Source: Lepagella muris | GTDB lineage: Bacteria > Bacteroidota > Bacteroidia > Bacteroidales > Muribaculaceae | Reading direction: 5' to 3' | Length of the DNA stretch: 64,000 nt | Assembly (NCBI RefSeq): GCF_004793975.1 | Contig: NZ_SRYB01000010.1 | Coordinates: 68,069 to 132,068, forward strand | Shown here: in pieces, positions 8,237-16,682 of the stretch | How the letters are laid out: each line of letters opens with the position of its first letter | Numbering within the stretch: position 1 is the stretch's first letter | Notes under the pieces: model-generated | What the model was told of the DNA's origin: nothing | What the model saw: the letters and a program-made list of their open reading frames with translations, nothing else | Database searches by the model: none | Translations under genes and position numbers: made by a program

Positions 8237-9808
8237 ATGGTAGACCATACATCTGAAATAGATAAAAGAATCAGGACATTGATAAATCAAGGAGAATCTT
8301 CAGAAGTTGAGTTCAAATCAGCACGTGGGGGATTTCCCGGTAGTTTTTGGGAAAGCTATTCTGCTTTTGCAAATACAAATGGCGGTACAATTGTTTTGGG
8401 GGTAGTAGAAAAAAATAATCAATTTTTATTTGATGGACTTACAAAAGAAACCATTATTCGTTATAAAAAGAACTTTTGGGATTGCGCACATAACAAAGGC
8501 AAGATAAGTATTTGCCTACCTCGCGAATCTGATGTAAGAATTGAACAAATTGATGATTCATATATCCTAATATTTGATATTCCTCGTGCAAGCTATGAAC
8601 TTCGTCCGGTATATATCAGTTCCAACCCATTTGGGAATACCTACCGGAGAAATCATGAGGGAGATTATTTATGTACTGATGCAGAAGTAAGACGTATGTT
8701 TGCGGATGCAGAACATGACCGTCATCCTCAGGATGGGCGGATCCTTGTAGGATTTGATCTTGAAAGGGATATCGATATAGAATCCCTACATCAATATCGG
8801 CAAACATTTGCCAGTTTGCAACCCTCTCATCCTTGGGTAGGCATAAGTGATATTGATTTCTTGAAAAAATTAGGTGGATACGCTACAGAATATGAAACAG
8901 GGAAAGAAGGTTTCACCTTAGCAGGAATTCTAATGTTCGGAAAATACGACAGTATCATCAATAATTCAGGCGACCCTATGTATTTTGTAGATTATCGAGA
9001 AAAAATTGCTATCGATAATCCCGATGTGAGATGGACAAACCGCATATATCCGGATGGCATGTGGGAAGCCAACCTTTATCAATTCTATGTAAGGGTATAC
9101 AATCGACTTATACAATCGTTGCCCCGCCCCTTCATGATGAAAGATGGTGTACGTCAAGAAGAAACGCCTGCCCACGATGCCATAAGGGAAGCTCTCATCA
9201 ACTGTATCATACATCAAGATGTGAATGCTCAAGGCCATATAATTGTGGAGCGCACTGATGAGAACCTTGTCTTTATGAATCCGGGTATGATGCTTGTATC
9301 CAAGCAGCAATATTTCAAAGGAGGACGCAGTATTTGCCGCAACCCGATTTTGCAAAAAATGTTCATGCGACTGGGACGCGCAGAGAAAGCCGGTAGCGGT
9401 GTGGATAAAATTATAAGCGGTTGGCAATACTTAGGCCTACCTCTCCCTACTGTAGTAGAGACAACACGTCCGGACTATGTGATGTTAACAATGCAAATGA
9501 CAAAGAAAAACCAACAAGAAAAACCAACAAGAAAAACCAACAAGAAAAACCAACAAGAAAAACCAACAAGAAAAACCAACAAACAGGATTTGAGAAAAAA
9601 ACAAATCTTAGAATTCTGCGTTGCGCCAAAATCGTTATTTGAAATTTTACAACATTTAGGATTGAAAGATAGGGGAAATCTTATGATGGTATATGTTACT
9701 CCCATGATTGATGCAGGATTGTTGAAGATGACAGAGCCGGAGAATCCAACACACCGCAATCAAATGTATGTGACAGTAGACGTAACGAATAAGAATCAAC
9801 AATCATAG
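8237..9808 (+). CDS. AlbA_2 (Schlafen-type) / RecG-C-like ATP-binding protein with tandem-repeat linker
   Basis: A 523-residue cytosolic protein of the putative transcriptional regulator/ATP-binding family. The N-terminal AlbA_2 domain (about residues 10-135) shows ESSEVEFKSARGG and SAFANTNGGTIVLGV. A central HATPase_c_4-like region (about 310-420) shows HDAIREALINCIIHQD, FMNPGMMLVS and GRAEKAGSGVDKI. Residues about 423-448 are a 13-residue repeat (KKNQQEKPTRKTN twice) encoded by six 13-bp DNA units; a winged-helix-like tail of about 75 residues follows. Gene and flanks are AT-rich relative to neighbours and bounded by a direct repeat, suggesting acquisition. Role (regulation, defence or antitoxin-like) is not decidable. 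Confidence 0.85.
   Translation: MVDHTSEIDKRIRTLINQGESSEVEFKSARGGFPGSFWESYSAFANTNGGTIVLGVVEKNNQFLFDGLTKETIIRYKKNFWDCAHNKGKISICLPRESDVRIEQIDDSYILIFDIPRASYELRPVYISSNPFGNTYRRNHEGDYLCTDAEVRRMFADAEHDRHPQDGRILVGFDLERDIDIESLHQYRQTFASLQPSHPWVGISDIDFLKKLGGYATEYETGKEGFTLAGILMFGKYDSIINNSGDPMYFVDYREKIAIDNPDVRWTNRIYPDGMWEANLYQFYVRVYNRLIQSLPRPFMMKDGVRQEETPAHDAIREALINCIIHQDVNAQGHIIVERTDENLVFMNPGMMLVSKQQYFKGGRSICRNPILQKMFMRLGRAEKAGSGVDKIISGWQYLGLPLPTVVETTRPDYVMLTMQMTKKNQQEKPTRKTNKKNQQEKPTRKTNKQDLRKKQILEFCVAPKSLFEILQHLGLKDRGNLMMVYVTPMIDAGLLKMTEPENPTHRNQMYVTVDVTNKNQQS
9503..9580 (+). repeat. Six perfect 13-bp tandem repeats inside the AlbA_2 gene
   Basis: Unit AAGAAAAACCAAC, six exact copies. Because 13 is not a multiple of 3, gain or loss of one unit shifts frame. 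In the current register the downstream winged-helix tail is in frame. One unit more reads to a stop near 9642; one unit fewer reaches TGA at 9591. Confidence 0.95.
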
Positions 9809-9832
9809 AAGTCGCCTATATTTAGTATGAAT
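9808..9832 (+). repeat. Direct repeat flanking the AlbA_2 gene, right copy
   Basis: Second copy of the GAAGTCGCCTATA block, followed by the shared ATGAAT; see 8160-8184. Confidence 0.6.
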
Positions 9833-10546
9833 GATATGGAAACAAACGATATGAACGCAATGGAGATGTCGGAATTTTTGATCGGATTGGATGTCGGGAA
9901 GGGTGCCGTCGGAATCGTATTCCCGACTGTCGAGAATGCAGTGGTGCCAGCCGGTTGTCTGGCTATCGTCACACCCCGTCAGACACACACGGCAAACGTA
10001 GCTGTCGTCACAGATACGGCGCAAAGCTATCCCGACACAGATGCCCTCGTCACCCGTCGTCATGACATCGCTCTCGCCGTGCGCACAGCCGACTGCGTGC
10101 CCATCCTTCTCCATGCCCCCGACATTCGCGCCGTTGCCGCCGTCCATGCCGGATGGAAAGGAACAGTAGGCAGGATTATAGGCAACGCAATCCGCGTCAT
10201 GACAGAGATGGGTGCCGAACCACAAAAAATACGTGCTGCCATCGGACCATGTGTATGCGGCGACTGCTACGAAGTGAGCGAAGAACTTGCCATACGCTTT
10301 CAGGACGAAGGTCTGGGAGAAGCCGTCATCAGAAGCGACCGATTCAGAAATCCCGACCGTCCGCACATCGACCTTCCACTTGCCAACAGAATCATAATGA
10401 CAAAACTTGGCATACACCCCTCCCATATATCCGACTGCGGCATCTGCACCTGCCACACCACCCAATACCCCTCTTGGCGACGCGATTCAGGCACTCCCCT
10501 ACGCCTCCTCACAGCCATACACCTCTCCAATCAACCGCAACAATAA
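9827..10546 (+). CDS. pgeF: PgeF/YfiH family peptidoglycan editing factor (laccase-domain, purine nucleoside-active)
   Basis: A 239-residue YfiH/DUF152 family protein. Members are copper- or zinc-binding enzymes reported to act on purine nucleosides and, in E. coli, to remove mis-incorporated amino acids from muropeptide precursors. Metal-site residues are visible: His54 in RQTHTAN, Cys90 in TADCVPILL and His107 in VHAGWKGT, followed by IGPCVCGDCYEV. Several in-frame ATGs (9827, 9836, 9851, 9860, 9866) make the exact start uncertain; the family core begins after the last of them. It starts 18 nt after the AlbA_2 stop, within the repeated junction, so its native 5' region may have been changed by insertion. 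Confidence 0.85.
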   Translation: MNDMETNDMNAMEMSEFLIGLDVGKGAVGIVFPTVENAVVPAGCLAIVTPRQTHTANVAVVTDTAQSYPDTDALVTRRHDIALAVRTADCVPILLHAPDIRAVAAVHAGWKGTVGRIIGNAIRVMTEMGAEPQKIRAAIGPCVCGDCYEVSEELAIRFQDEGLGEAVIRSDRFRNPDRPHIDLPLANRIIMTKLGIHPSHISDCGICTCHTTQYPSWRRDSGTPLRLLTAIHLSNQPQQ

Positions 10547-10553
10547 AATTTAA

Positions 10554-10598
10554 CCACTGAGACCTCTTAGACTTCTTAGACCACTGAGACTTCTGATA
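10554..10598 (+). repeat. 9-bp degenerate tandem array (5 units) after pgeF
   Basis: Units in order: CCACTGAGA, CCTCTTAGA, CTTCTTAGA, CCACTGAGA, CTTCTGATA, followed by ATTTTT. It begins 7 nt after the pgeF stop. It is the same unit type as the much larger inverted array at 60946-61120. Confidence 0.75.
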
Positions 10599-10655
10599 AT
10601 TTTTAATTTATCTCATATTTTACCAGCCATTTTATGCGCGTAATCAGGAATTGAT

Positions 10656-10686
10656 TTTGCATATTTATTTTAATTTGTTAATTTTG
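10656..10686 (+). promoter_or_regulatory. Bacteroidetes housekeeping promoter of the C1B peptidase gene
   Basis: TTTG at 10656-10659, 19-nt spacer and TAATTTTG at 10679-10686: an exact match to TTTG-N19-TAnnTTTG. The predicted start near 10693 leaves a leader of about 14 nt. Confidence 0.8.
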
Positions 10687-10706
10687 CGATATCTAACCTT
10701 ACTAAT

Positions 10707-12089
10707 ATGAAGAAACTGATTTTTTCCACATTGCTATGCACTGTAGCCGCCACCGGCTTCTGCGTATCACCTAAAGGTGGTATCGACGATGCGATGATGT
10801 CGCGTCTCCGTGAATCATACAAGAATGATGCCAACGACAAGGCTATCTCCAACGCATTGCGCGGCACCGACATCGACATTCTCGCAATAGGTGCCGACGC
10901 CAAGAACAATCTTGACGACAACTTCACGTATCGCGTCAAGAGCAAGGGTATCACCAACCAGAAATCATCCGGCCGCTGCTGGCTCTTCACCGGTCTCAAC
11001 TTCCTCCGCTCGCAGATCATGGCAGAACATGACATGCCGATGATCGAATTTTCTGAAAACTACAACTTCTTCTACGACCAGCTCGAGAAAGCCAACCTCT
11101 TTCTTCAGGCTATGATCGACACAGCCAAGGAGCCGGAAGAGAGCCGCACTGTGGAATGGCTCTTCGCTCACCCGATACAGGATGGCGGACAGTTCACCGG
11201 TATCGCCGACAACCTCTCGAAATATGGCATAGTGCCGAAAAGCGTGATGGTGGAGACCTACACAAGCTCCAACACGTCGAAGCTCCGCCGTATGCTCTCA
11301 CGCCGTCTGCGTGAGGATGGTCTGAAACTTCGCCGCATGGCTGCCGACGGTGCCAACGAGAAGACCCTTCTGAAAGAGAAAGAGGTGATGCTTCAGGGTG
11401 TCTACCGTATGCTCGCCCTGACTCTCGGCGTTCCTCCCACAGAGTTCACATGGACGCGCAAGGATAAGAACGGCAACGTTGTGAGCCGTAAGACCTACAC
11501 TCCGCAGGAGTTCTATAAAGAGTTTGCAGGCAACGATCTGAAAAACGACTATGTTATGTTTATGAATGATCCGAGCCGCGAATACTACAAGGTATATGAG
11601 ATCGACTATGACCGCCACACCTACGACGGACGCAACTGGACATATCTGAACCTCCCCATCGAGGATATCAAGAAGATGGCAATCGAGAGCCTGAAAAACA
11701 ACCAGATGATGTATTCCTCATGGGATTCCGGCAAGTTCCTCAACCGTGCTGATGCCACCGCCGACCTCAACAACTATGACTATGACTCCCTCTTCGGCAT
11801 GACGTTCGGCATGAACAAGGCTGACCGTATCCGCACGAAAGACAGTGCATCCACCCACGCGATGACTCTCGTTGCCGTAGATCTTGACGACAATGGCAAA
11901 CCGGTGAAATGGATGGTAGAGAACAGCTGGGGACCCGGTGCCAACGACGGTCACGTCATCATGACCGACGACTGGGTTAACGAATACCTCTTCCGTCTTG
12001 TTGTCAACAAGAAATTCGTTCCCGCCGACATCCTGAAGATGGCCAACCAGAAGCCCATCCAGCTCCCGGCATGGGATCCCTTATTCTGA
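10707..12089 (+). CDS. Secreted C1B aminopeptidase (bleomycin hydrolase/PepC family)
   Basis: A 460-residue papain-like cysteine peptidase with an N-terminal signal peptide (MKKLIFSTLLCTVAATGFC), so periplasmic or secreted. The C1B catalytic triad is visible: Cys91 in QKSSGRCWLF, His384 in STHAMTLVAV and Asn406 in VENSWGPG. Length and the STHAMTL and VENSWG motifs fit bleomycin hydrolase/PepC, which act as aminopeptidases in hexameric rings. A signal peptide is unusual for classical PepC but common in Bacteroidales homologues. Single gene with its own promoter (10656-10686), convergent with the minus-strand cluster, sharing a bidirectional terminator. Confidence 0.92.
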   Translation: MKKLIFSTLLCTVAATGFCVSPKGGIDDAMMSRLRESYKNDANDKAISNALRGTDIDILAIGADAKNNLDDNFTYRVKSKGITNQKSSGRCWLFTGLNFLRSQIMAEHDMPMIEFSENYNFFYDQLEKANLFLQAMIDTAKEPEESRTVEWLFAHPIQDGGQFTGIADNLSKYGIVPKSVMVETYTSSNTSKLRRMLSRRLREDGLKLRRMAADGANEKTLLKEKEVMLQGVYRMLALTLGVPPTEFTWTRKDKNGNVVSRKTYTPQEFYKEFAGNDLKNDYVMFMNDPSREYYKVYEIDYDRHTYDGRNWTYLNLPIEDIKKMAIESLKNNQMMYSSWDSGKFLNRADATADLNNYDYDSLFGMTFGMNKADRIRTKDSASTHAMTLVAVDLDDNGKPVKWMVENSWGPGANDGHVIMTDDWVNEYLFRLVVNKKFVPADILKMANQKPIQLPAWDPLF

Positions 12090-12134
12090 TGCGCTTCGCG
12101 CAATGTAACAAGTAAAACATAACAAGTAACAAAT

Positions 12135-12184
12135 AATATGAAATCAAAGGGTTAACACATGTACTAACCCTTTGATTTCATATT
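12135..12184. terminator. Bidirectional terminator, 20-bp perfect stem
   Basis: The arms 12135-12154 and 12165-12184 are perfectly complementary around a 10-nt loop, between two convergent transcription units. The remainder, 12185-12467, is AT-rich and holds no recognisable gene or RNA. Confidence 0.85.
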
Positions 12185-12467
12185 ACTTACTAAACAAGTC
12201 TAATTTCTCAACTTGAGATAATGTTATTTTATCAAAAAGAGCATCGTATTCTCAGCAATTGCGAGAATCATAGAATAAGCCGACACTATACTCATAATCA
12301 AAAAAGGTTCTTTTCATCATAGTTTATTGAGATTACGTGGTTTTTATGAATATGTTCGTCATAGAAAAATCAAGAAGTATTGTCTAAACGGATGCTAATA
12401 GGTTTAGAAATACTGCAAGGTTATGAAACAAAACAGTAAGATGTTTTCAAATACATATCAAATACTT

Positions 12468-14225
12468 TCAAATTCGTATCTTCCCGAATTTTATGATCTC
12501 CTGTGCCTCCCTTTTCATATCTCTGACGGCAGGGGATGGTATCTTTTCTTTGAATGCCACAACTTTTTTAGCATACTTTAGAGCTTTGCTCCTGTTTCCG
12601 GCATCATGATAAAGCATCATGAGCCGATAGAGGGGATAGATCCTGTTAGGCATCGTCTGCCAGGCTTTCAGATACGCCTTTTCAGCTTCCTCAACCGCCC
12701 CCATGTCGCGGTAGTTATTGCCTTGAAGCACAAGAAACATGGGGTCGTTGCTGATTCGTGCTCCATTTCGAAGCATATCATTGCTGTCGTTATATCGTTT
12801 CTGTTTTGACAACAGCTTTGCAAAATCAAAAAGGAAGCGTTTGTTGTCCAATAGATATGGCATAAGTGCGAAATAATCCTTTGTGAAAGCCTTGTCATCA
12901 AAACCGGATATAAGACCATATCCCTTTTCCGCATCAATCCGCTCCTTTATGAACGCGCGGCAGCATAACGAGAGTGTACCTATAAGTACCATTGGTATGA
13001 CAAAACGTAATGCCATGCAAAATCCTGAATGTTTCCCATTTACAGCATAATGTAATGACAATGAAGTTCCGGCAAATGCCGCCATGACAGCCGCGATAAT
13101 CTGATATGGCAGCAGTTCGAAAGGATAGGAGAATAGGGAGAAGATGAGAAGGGATAATGCCCCAAGAAACAGTGTCCGGCAATTCTTCCAAAGCCGAACC
13201 ATCACAACTGATATAAGTGCGGTTGCAAAAATCAATCCCAACGCACCCTGCTCCACACCGACTCTCATCAGATCGTTGAACGCATAATCAATCACATCCA
13301 CTTTCATGAGGTTTTCTGTATGACTATTCCGACTAAGCCATGCAGTTTCTTCAGCAAAACGATGGAAAAAACTGCCGATACCACTCCCGGTCCAAAGATT
13401 AACGGTAAAGCATCTTATCCCGATATAGTTTATGATGCCACGACCATCGGCAGACCCGGACTTGAGGAGGTATAGCCCACATGCTGCTGCCAAAGCAATC
13501 CCAGCAAGCATTGACCATTCTCTCCATCCACGGATCCTGCTATGATATTGCATAAGCACACATATTCCCACTGCAAGAAACGCCGCCCTACTCATTGTCA
13601 GCACAAGTTGCATGCCAAGCAGTACCAATAGGAAAGCTACCCTATTCTCCATGATTCCGATTCTCTGTTTATTCATAGAGAGAAGAAGGACCATTCCGAG
13701 GGCAATATATGCCGAATACGGACCTGGATTGAGAAACGATCCGGTTACGGGATACAGAGGATGGCGGCTTATGTCATACAGCAACTGATAATATCCGATG
13801 CTCATTTCAATAACGGCAAAAAATATAAGCATTATGACGATTGCATCACCTTTGATTCTCACAGATGAAAACAGGACTCGAAGGGAAGCATATATTAAGA
13901 GCATGAGGGTCGCCCTTATCGCAAATCCGAAAGCGGGATATATCGGCTCGAACCAGAAACGTCCCATTGAATACAGATACCAGCCAAATACAATCCCGTC
14001 AATCATAGAAAACTTGACGATATTTCCCTGTTTGATACAAATTATCACGCCTATAACCGTTATGGACGGAATGACAAGACATAGACACTCCTCAATGGCA
14101 GAACATCCTGTCTCTACCGGAAATACCGACAGACTTAGCACAGCTACCATGCAAACCAAGACAATCCATGCCATCGGACGGATCGCCATTAGTGTCCTCA
14201 TTATCTTCTGAATATATTTCTTCAT
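12468..14225 (-). CDS. O-antigen ligase/PglL-like polytopic membrane protein with C-terminal TPR
   Basis: A 585-residue protein with about 10-12 hydrophobic spans in residues 15-430, then a soluble TPR-like tail (about 470-585: NDPMFLVLQGNNYRDMGAVE, EKAYLKAWQTMPNRIYPLYR). The Wzy_C-type signature region is seen as GSFLNPGPYSAYIALGM and, later, GSGIGSFFHRF with a large loop. Families of this architecture are O-antigen ligases, polymerases and PglL-type O-oligosaccharyltransferases, acting on lipid-linked glycans at the periplasmic face. It is the last gene of the NVEALA cluster; its ATG overlaps the signal peptidase stop by one base (TAATG), implying coupling. Here it may glycosylate an exported product rather than LPS; that is inference. 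Confidence 0.75.
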   Translation of the reverse strand: MKKYIQKIMRTLMAIRPMAWIVLVCMVAVLSLSVFPVETGCSAIEECLCLVIPSITVIGVIICIKQGNIVKFSMIDGIVFGWYLYSMGRFWFEPIYPAFGFAIRATLMLLIYASLRVLFSSVRIKGDAIVIMLIFFAVIEMSIGYYQLLYDISRHPLYPVTGSFLNPGPYSAYIALGMVLLLSMNKQRIGIMENRVAFLLVLLGMQLVLTMSRAAFLAVGICVLMQYHSRIRGWREWSMLAGIALAAACGLYLLKSGSADGRGIINYIGIRCFTVNLWTGSGIGSFFHRFAEETAWLSRNSHTENLMKVDVIDYAFNDLMRVGVEQGALGLIFATALISVVMVRLWKNCRTLFLGALSLLIFSLFSYPFELLPYQIIAAVMAAFAGTSLSLHYAVNGKHSGFCMALRFVIPMVLIGTLSLCCRAFIKERIDAEKGYGLISGFDDKAFTKDYFALMPYLLDNKRFLFDFAKLLSKQKRYNDSNDMLRNGARISNDPMFLVLQGNNYRDMGAVEEAEKAYLKAWQTMPNRIYPLYRLMMLYHDAGNRSKALKYAKKVVAFKEKIPSPAVRDMKREAQEIIKFGKIRI

Positions 14226-15121
14226 TACTTCGGAGTCTTGAATACCCTGTTCATTCGGTATTTCCCTGTATGTTTGTCAATGGAATAGGATATGTGTGAG
14301 ACCACACCCACTATATATTCCTCGGGAACCATTCCCCAATAACGGGAGTCATTGGAATTGCCGACATTGTCGCCACACATGAAGTAGTAGTCGTGTGTGA
14401 ACACATGTGAGTCCAATGCGTTGCCATCAGCCAGAGTGATATCATTCTCCCAATCACAAGTGATGCTCTTTCCTGTCTCCCATTCGAGAATCATTCGGTA
14501 TAGGCATCCCTCTTTCGCAGTCAGTCTCATATAGTCGCCGTTACGCGGAAGATAGAGGGGTCCAAAATTTTTGATTGTCCATGGGAAATGACCATCGTAA
14601 GGGATTGTGGAGAACACTTCCGGAAGAAATATGCTGTCAGGGATATTTGAGAATTCGTCCTGCATACTCTTAATCCCAATTTGCCCCTTGTAATTGCTGT
14701 TTAGGAAATATCCGTTGACGATTGACACTGAATCTCCAGGAATACCGATGCAGCGTTTGGCATAGACATTGTTGATTACAAAATTGATTTTCCCGTTGTG
14801 GTGCGGAAAATTGAATACCACTATGTCGTTTGGAATTACACCACGTCTTCCCCGGGTTCGCCAGCTTTTTAAATCCATTCCGTTCCTGTCAAAATTAAAA
14901 TCCGAATAAATCCTTGCCCCCATAATAGTCTTGTCTACAACTATTCTATCACCCGGCAGTAGCGTAGGCATCATTGACTCAGTTGGCGTGATGAACTGGT
15001 CTGCAAGAAAAATCCGCATTAACAACCATAATAAATAATAAAGACATGTGAATACAATTGTCAAACAAAAGTATTTGACAATTGTATTCACAGACATGCT
15101 CTTATAGTGGTGTAATTTCAT
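14225..15121 (-). CDS. lepB: Signal peptidase I (S26A), cluster-specific
   Basis: A 298-residue inner-membrane serine protease that removes signal peptides. One N-terminal span (about residues 15-40) precedes the catalytic Ser49 in TPTESMMPTLLPGDRI; the general base is Lys122 in YAKRCIGIPGDSV. The C-terminal box GDNVGNSNDSRYWGMVPEEY is intact. Bacteroidales chromosomes usually carry a housekeeping LepB elsewhere, so a copy embedded in this cluster suggests a dedicated substrate, most simply the two small Cys-rich peptides. TAATG overlap with the downstream Wzy_C gene; 48 nt separate it from the upstream beta-propeller gene. Confidence 0.92.
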   Translation of the reverse strand: MKLHHYKSMSVNTIVKYFCLTIVFTCLYYLLWLLMRIFLADQFITPTESMMPTLLPGDRIVVDKTIMGARIYSDFNFDRNGMDLKSWRTRGRRGVIPNDIVVFNFPHHNGKINFVINNVYAKRCIGIPGDSVSIVNGYFLNSNYKGQIGIKSMQDEFSNIPDSIFLPEVFSTIPYDGHFPWTIKNFGPLYLPRNGDYMRLTAKEGCLYRMILEWETGKSITCDWENDITLADGNALDSHVFTHDYYFMCGDNVGNSNDSRYWGMVPEEYIVGVVSHISYSIDKHTGKYRMNRVFKTPK

Positions 15122-15169
15122 TCAGATGATACTTTATTTTTTATACCGTATCATTTTATCTGAAAAGTG

Positions 15170-16183
15170 TCATTTTAGTGTATAGAACAGAAGGCTTCCA
15201 TTCTTTTCTCCGGATTCCGATTCAAGATAGCCTATCAATTCATTGCCGTGTTGCCATCTTGGAAAGAAGGGGAACCCTTCCGATGTAGCGTTGACTGTAC
15301 CATTCTTAATCTGTCCCGTTTTGACATCATAGTAGCAGTATTGTCGCTGATTATCCAGAAGATAGCTCAACAGAACCATGTTTCCGGATATGAAACAATG
15401 AGTGGAAATCGCATATTGGGGTAAGTTGCCGACATCAAGAGGTTTCCCTTCAGGAATCATACGTTTCCCGAAGTCATATCTATATGCTGGATGCATCACT
15501 CCATCCTCATACATGTATAATGTATTGCCCTTTGAATCAAGCACGAATACATCATCCTGCATACGTTCCATGAACGTGTTTCCCACCCGGTATGAATCAA
15601 GTTCACCGACATCTGCAATCGGAATCAGATTGTCAATATGGTTCCCTTTCCTATCTGACATTATCACCATATTTGAATTAGACTTCAGATCAAGGTTGTC
15701 GGATAGGATGTTGTCACCGCAGATGAGTATGTTTTGAGCAGGATGATCCAATTGCACGCTCTCCAAGGGTTTTAGATCTGTGTCGTATTTAAGGATGGAA
15801 GCGGTGGCCATGTCCAATACGTACAGAGTGTCCTTGTCTGATGTAAGTGCGACAGGAGCGATATACTCGCCAAATCCATGACCTCTTGAGTTGATTCTTT
15901 TTGGAGAGATGCCATCTGCCAACGGATATCTTATAATCGATCCATTTTCGTCAAGAATGAAGCACACGGAATCCGTGGCAACCAAATCAACGATATTGCC
16001 GATTATGATGGAGTCATTATCCAGAGATATCTCACGGGTAAGTATATCCAAATCAATTTCACTCGGTTCCATGGGGACAGAAGATAGATCAATCTGAATA
16101 CATGAATTCCCTACAGACTCCTTGCACGAGGTCTGCATGACAATTGGCAATGCAGACACGATAATCAGTATAATATTTTTCAT
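15170..16183 (-). CDS. 6-bladed beta-propeller lipoprotein 1
   Basis: A 337-residue exported lipoprotein (signal peptide ending MQTSC, Cys20 as lipid site). Repeating beta-propeller strands are seen as LYVLDMATASILKYD, DRKGNHIDN, DSKGNTLYMYEDG and YDVKTGQI, typical of the Bacteroidales 6-bladed beta-propeller families (DUF4934/DUF5128 type). The start is the ATG at 16183, which overlaps the stop of the upstream NVEALA peptide gene by one base (TAATG); an in-frame TTG at 16192 is less likely. Propellers of this class sit next to NVEALA peptides in other Bacteroidales. A binding or chaperone role for the peptide is inferred from the tight coupling only. Confidence 0.8.
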   Translation of the reverse strand: MKNIILIIVSALPIVMQTSCKESVGNSCIQIDLSSVPMEPSEIDLDILTREISLDNDSIIIGNIVDLVATDSVCFILDENGSIIRYPLADGISPKRINSRGHGFGEYIAPVALTSDKDTLYVLDMATASILKYDTDLKPLESVQLDHPAQNILICGDNILSDNLDLKSNSNMVIMSDRKGNHIDNLIPIADVGELDSYRVGNTFMERMQDDVFVLDSKGNTLYMYEDGVMHPAYRYDFGKRMIPEGKPLDVGNLPQYAISTHCFISGNMVLLSYLLDNQRQYCYYDVKTGQIKNGTVNATSEGFPFFPRWQHGNELIGYLESESGEKNGSLLFYTLK

Positions 16184-16488
16184 TAGCAACAATTGTTATA
16201 ACCATGAGCATGGCATGTGCTGGAGTTCCCGGGATATTGGAACATGGGAGAACATGATGCCATACATTTTCCTGTGGGACTACCATTTTTATCAAACTGT
16301 GGCATGTGGAACACATAGTAGCCCTTTGGCTCTGGAAGTTCAATATCCTCTGTAAGTGCCTCAATGTTCTCTATAATTAGAGAATTGTAGGTGTTTTTAC
16401 CATTACTGAATGGGGTTATGCCAAGATAGACTGCGGCTGTCAAGGCAATTGTTGCCATACATGACAATAAAAATTGTTTTCCTTTCAT
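16183..16488 (-). CDS. NVEALA-family secreted Cys-rich peptide 1
   Basis: A 101-residue precursor from the ATG at 16488, or 110 residues from an in-frame ATG at 16515. A signal peptide (MKGKQFLLSCMATIALTAAV) is followed by the NVEALA-type motif in ENIEALTED. The C-terminal half is Cys-rich, with five Cys arranged CMASC, STC and a terminal CC, and contains HAHGYNN. Pfam NVEALA proteins are small Bacteroidales exported peptides of unknown function. Its stop overlaps the start of beta-propeller 1 (TAATG). The ending in CC is unusual and suggests disulfide pairing after export. Confidence 0.8.
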   Translation of the reverse strand: MKGKQFLLSCMATIALTAAVYLGITPFSNGKNTYNSLIIENIEALTEDIELPEPKGYYVFHMPQFDKNGSPTGKCMASCSPMFQYPGNSSTCHAHGYNNCC

Positions 16489-16682
16489 AACTAAATAATT
16501 GTGTTGTTTTTTCATTGATGTTGTTATCTTGTTCGGTATATATCATTTCAACCGAGGCAACGTGTAGCTGCATTGTCAATCTAAATCAATCTGTTGTCTC
16601 TTTAAAATATTTTTTAATGGTTTTACTTAATTTGGTTATCTCTCACATACAGGAGAAGCAACTTCCTCGCATCTTTCTGATG

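Noticed and set aside
9503..9580. 13-bp repeats as a CRISPR-like or origin iteron array
   Set aside because: Units are contiguous without spacers and lie in frame inside a coding gene; no replication gene nearby.
12185..12467. Possible tRNA or small RNA in the gap before the NVEALA cluster
   Set aside because: No cloverleaf arms, CCA end or promoter box was found; the stretch is plain AT-rich spacer.
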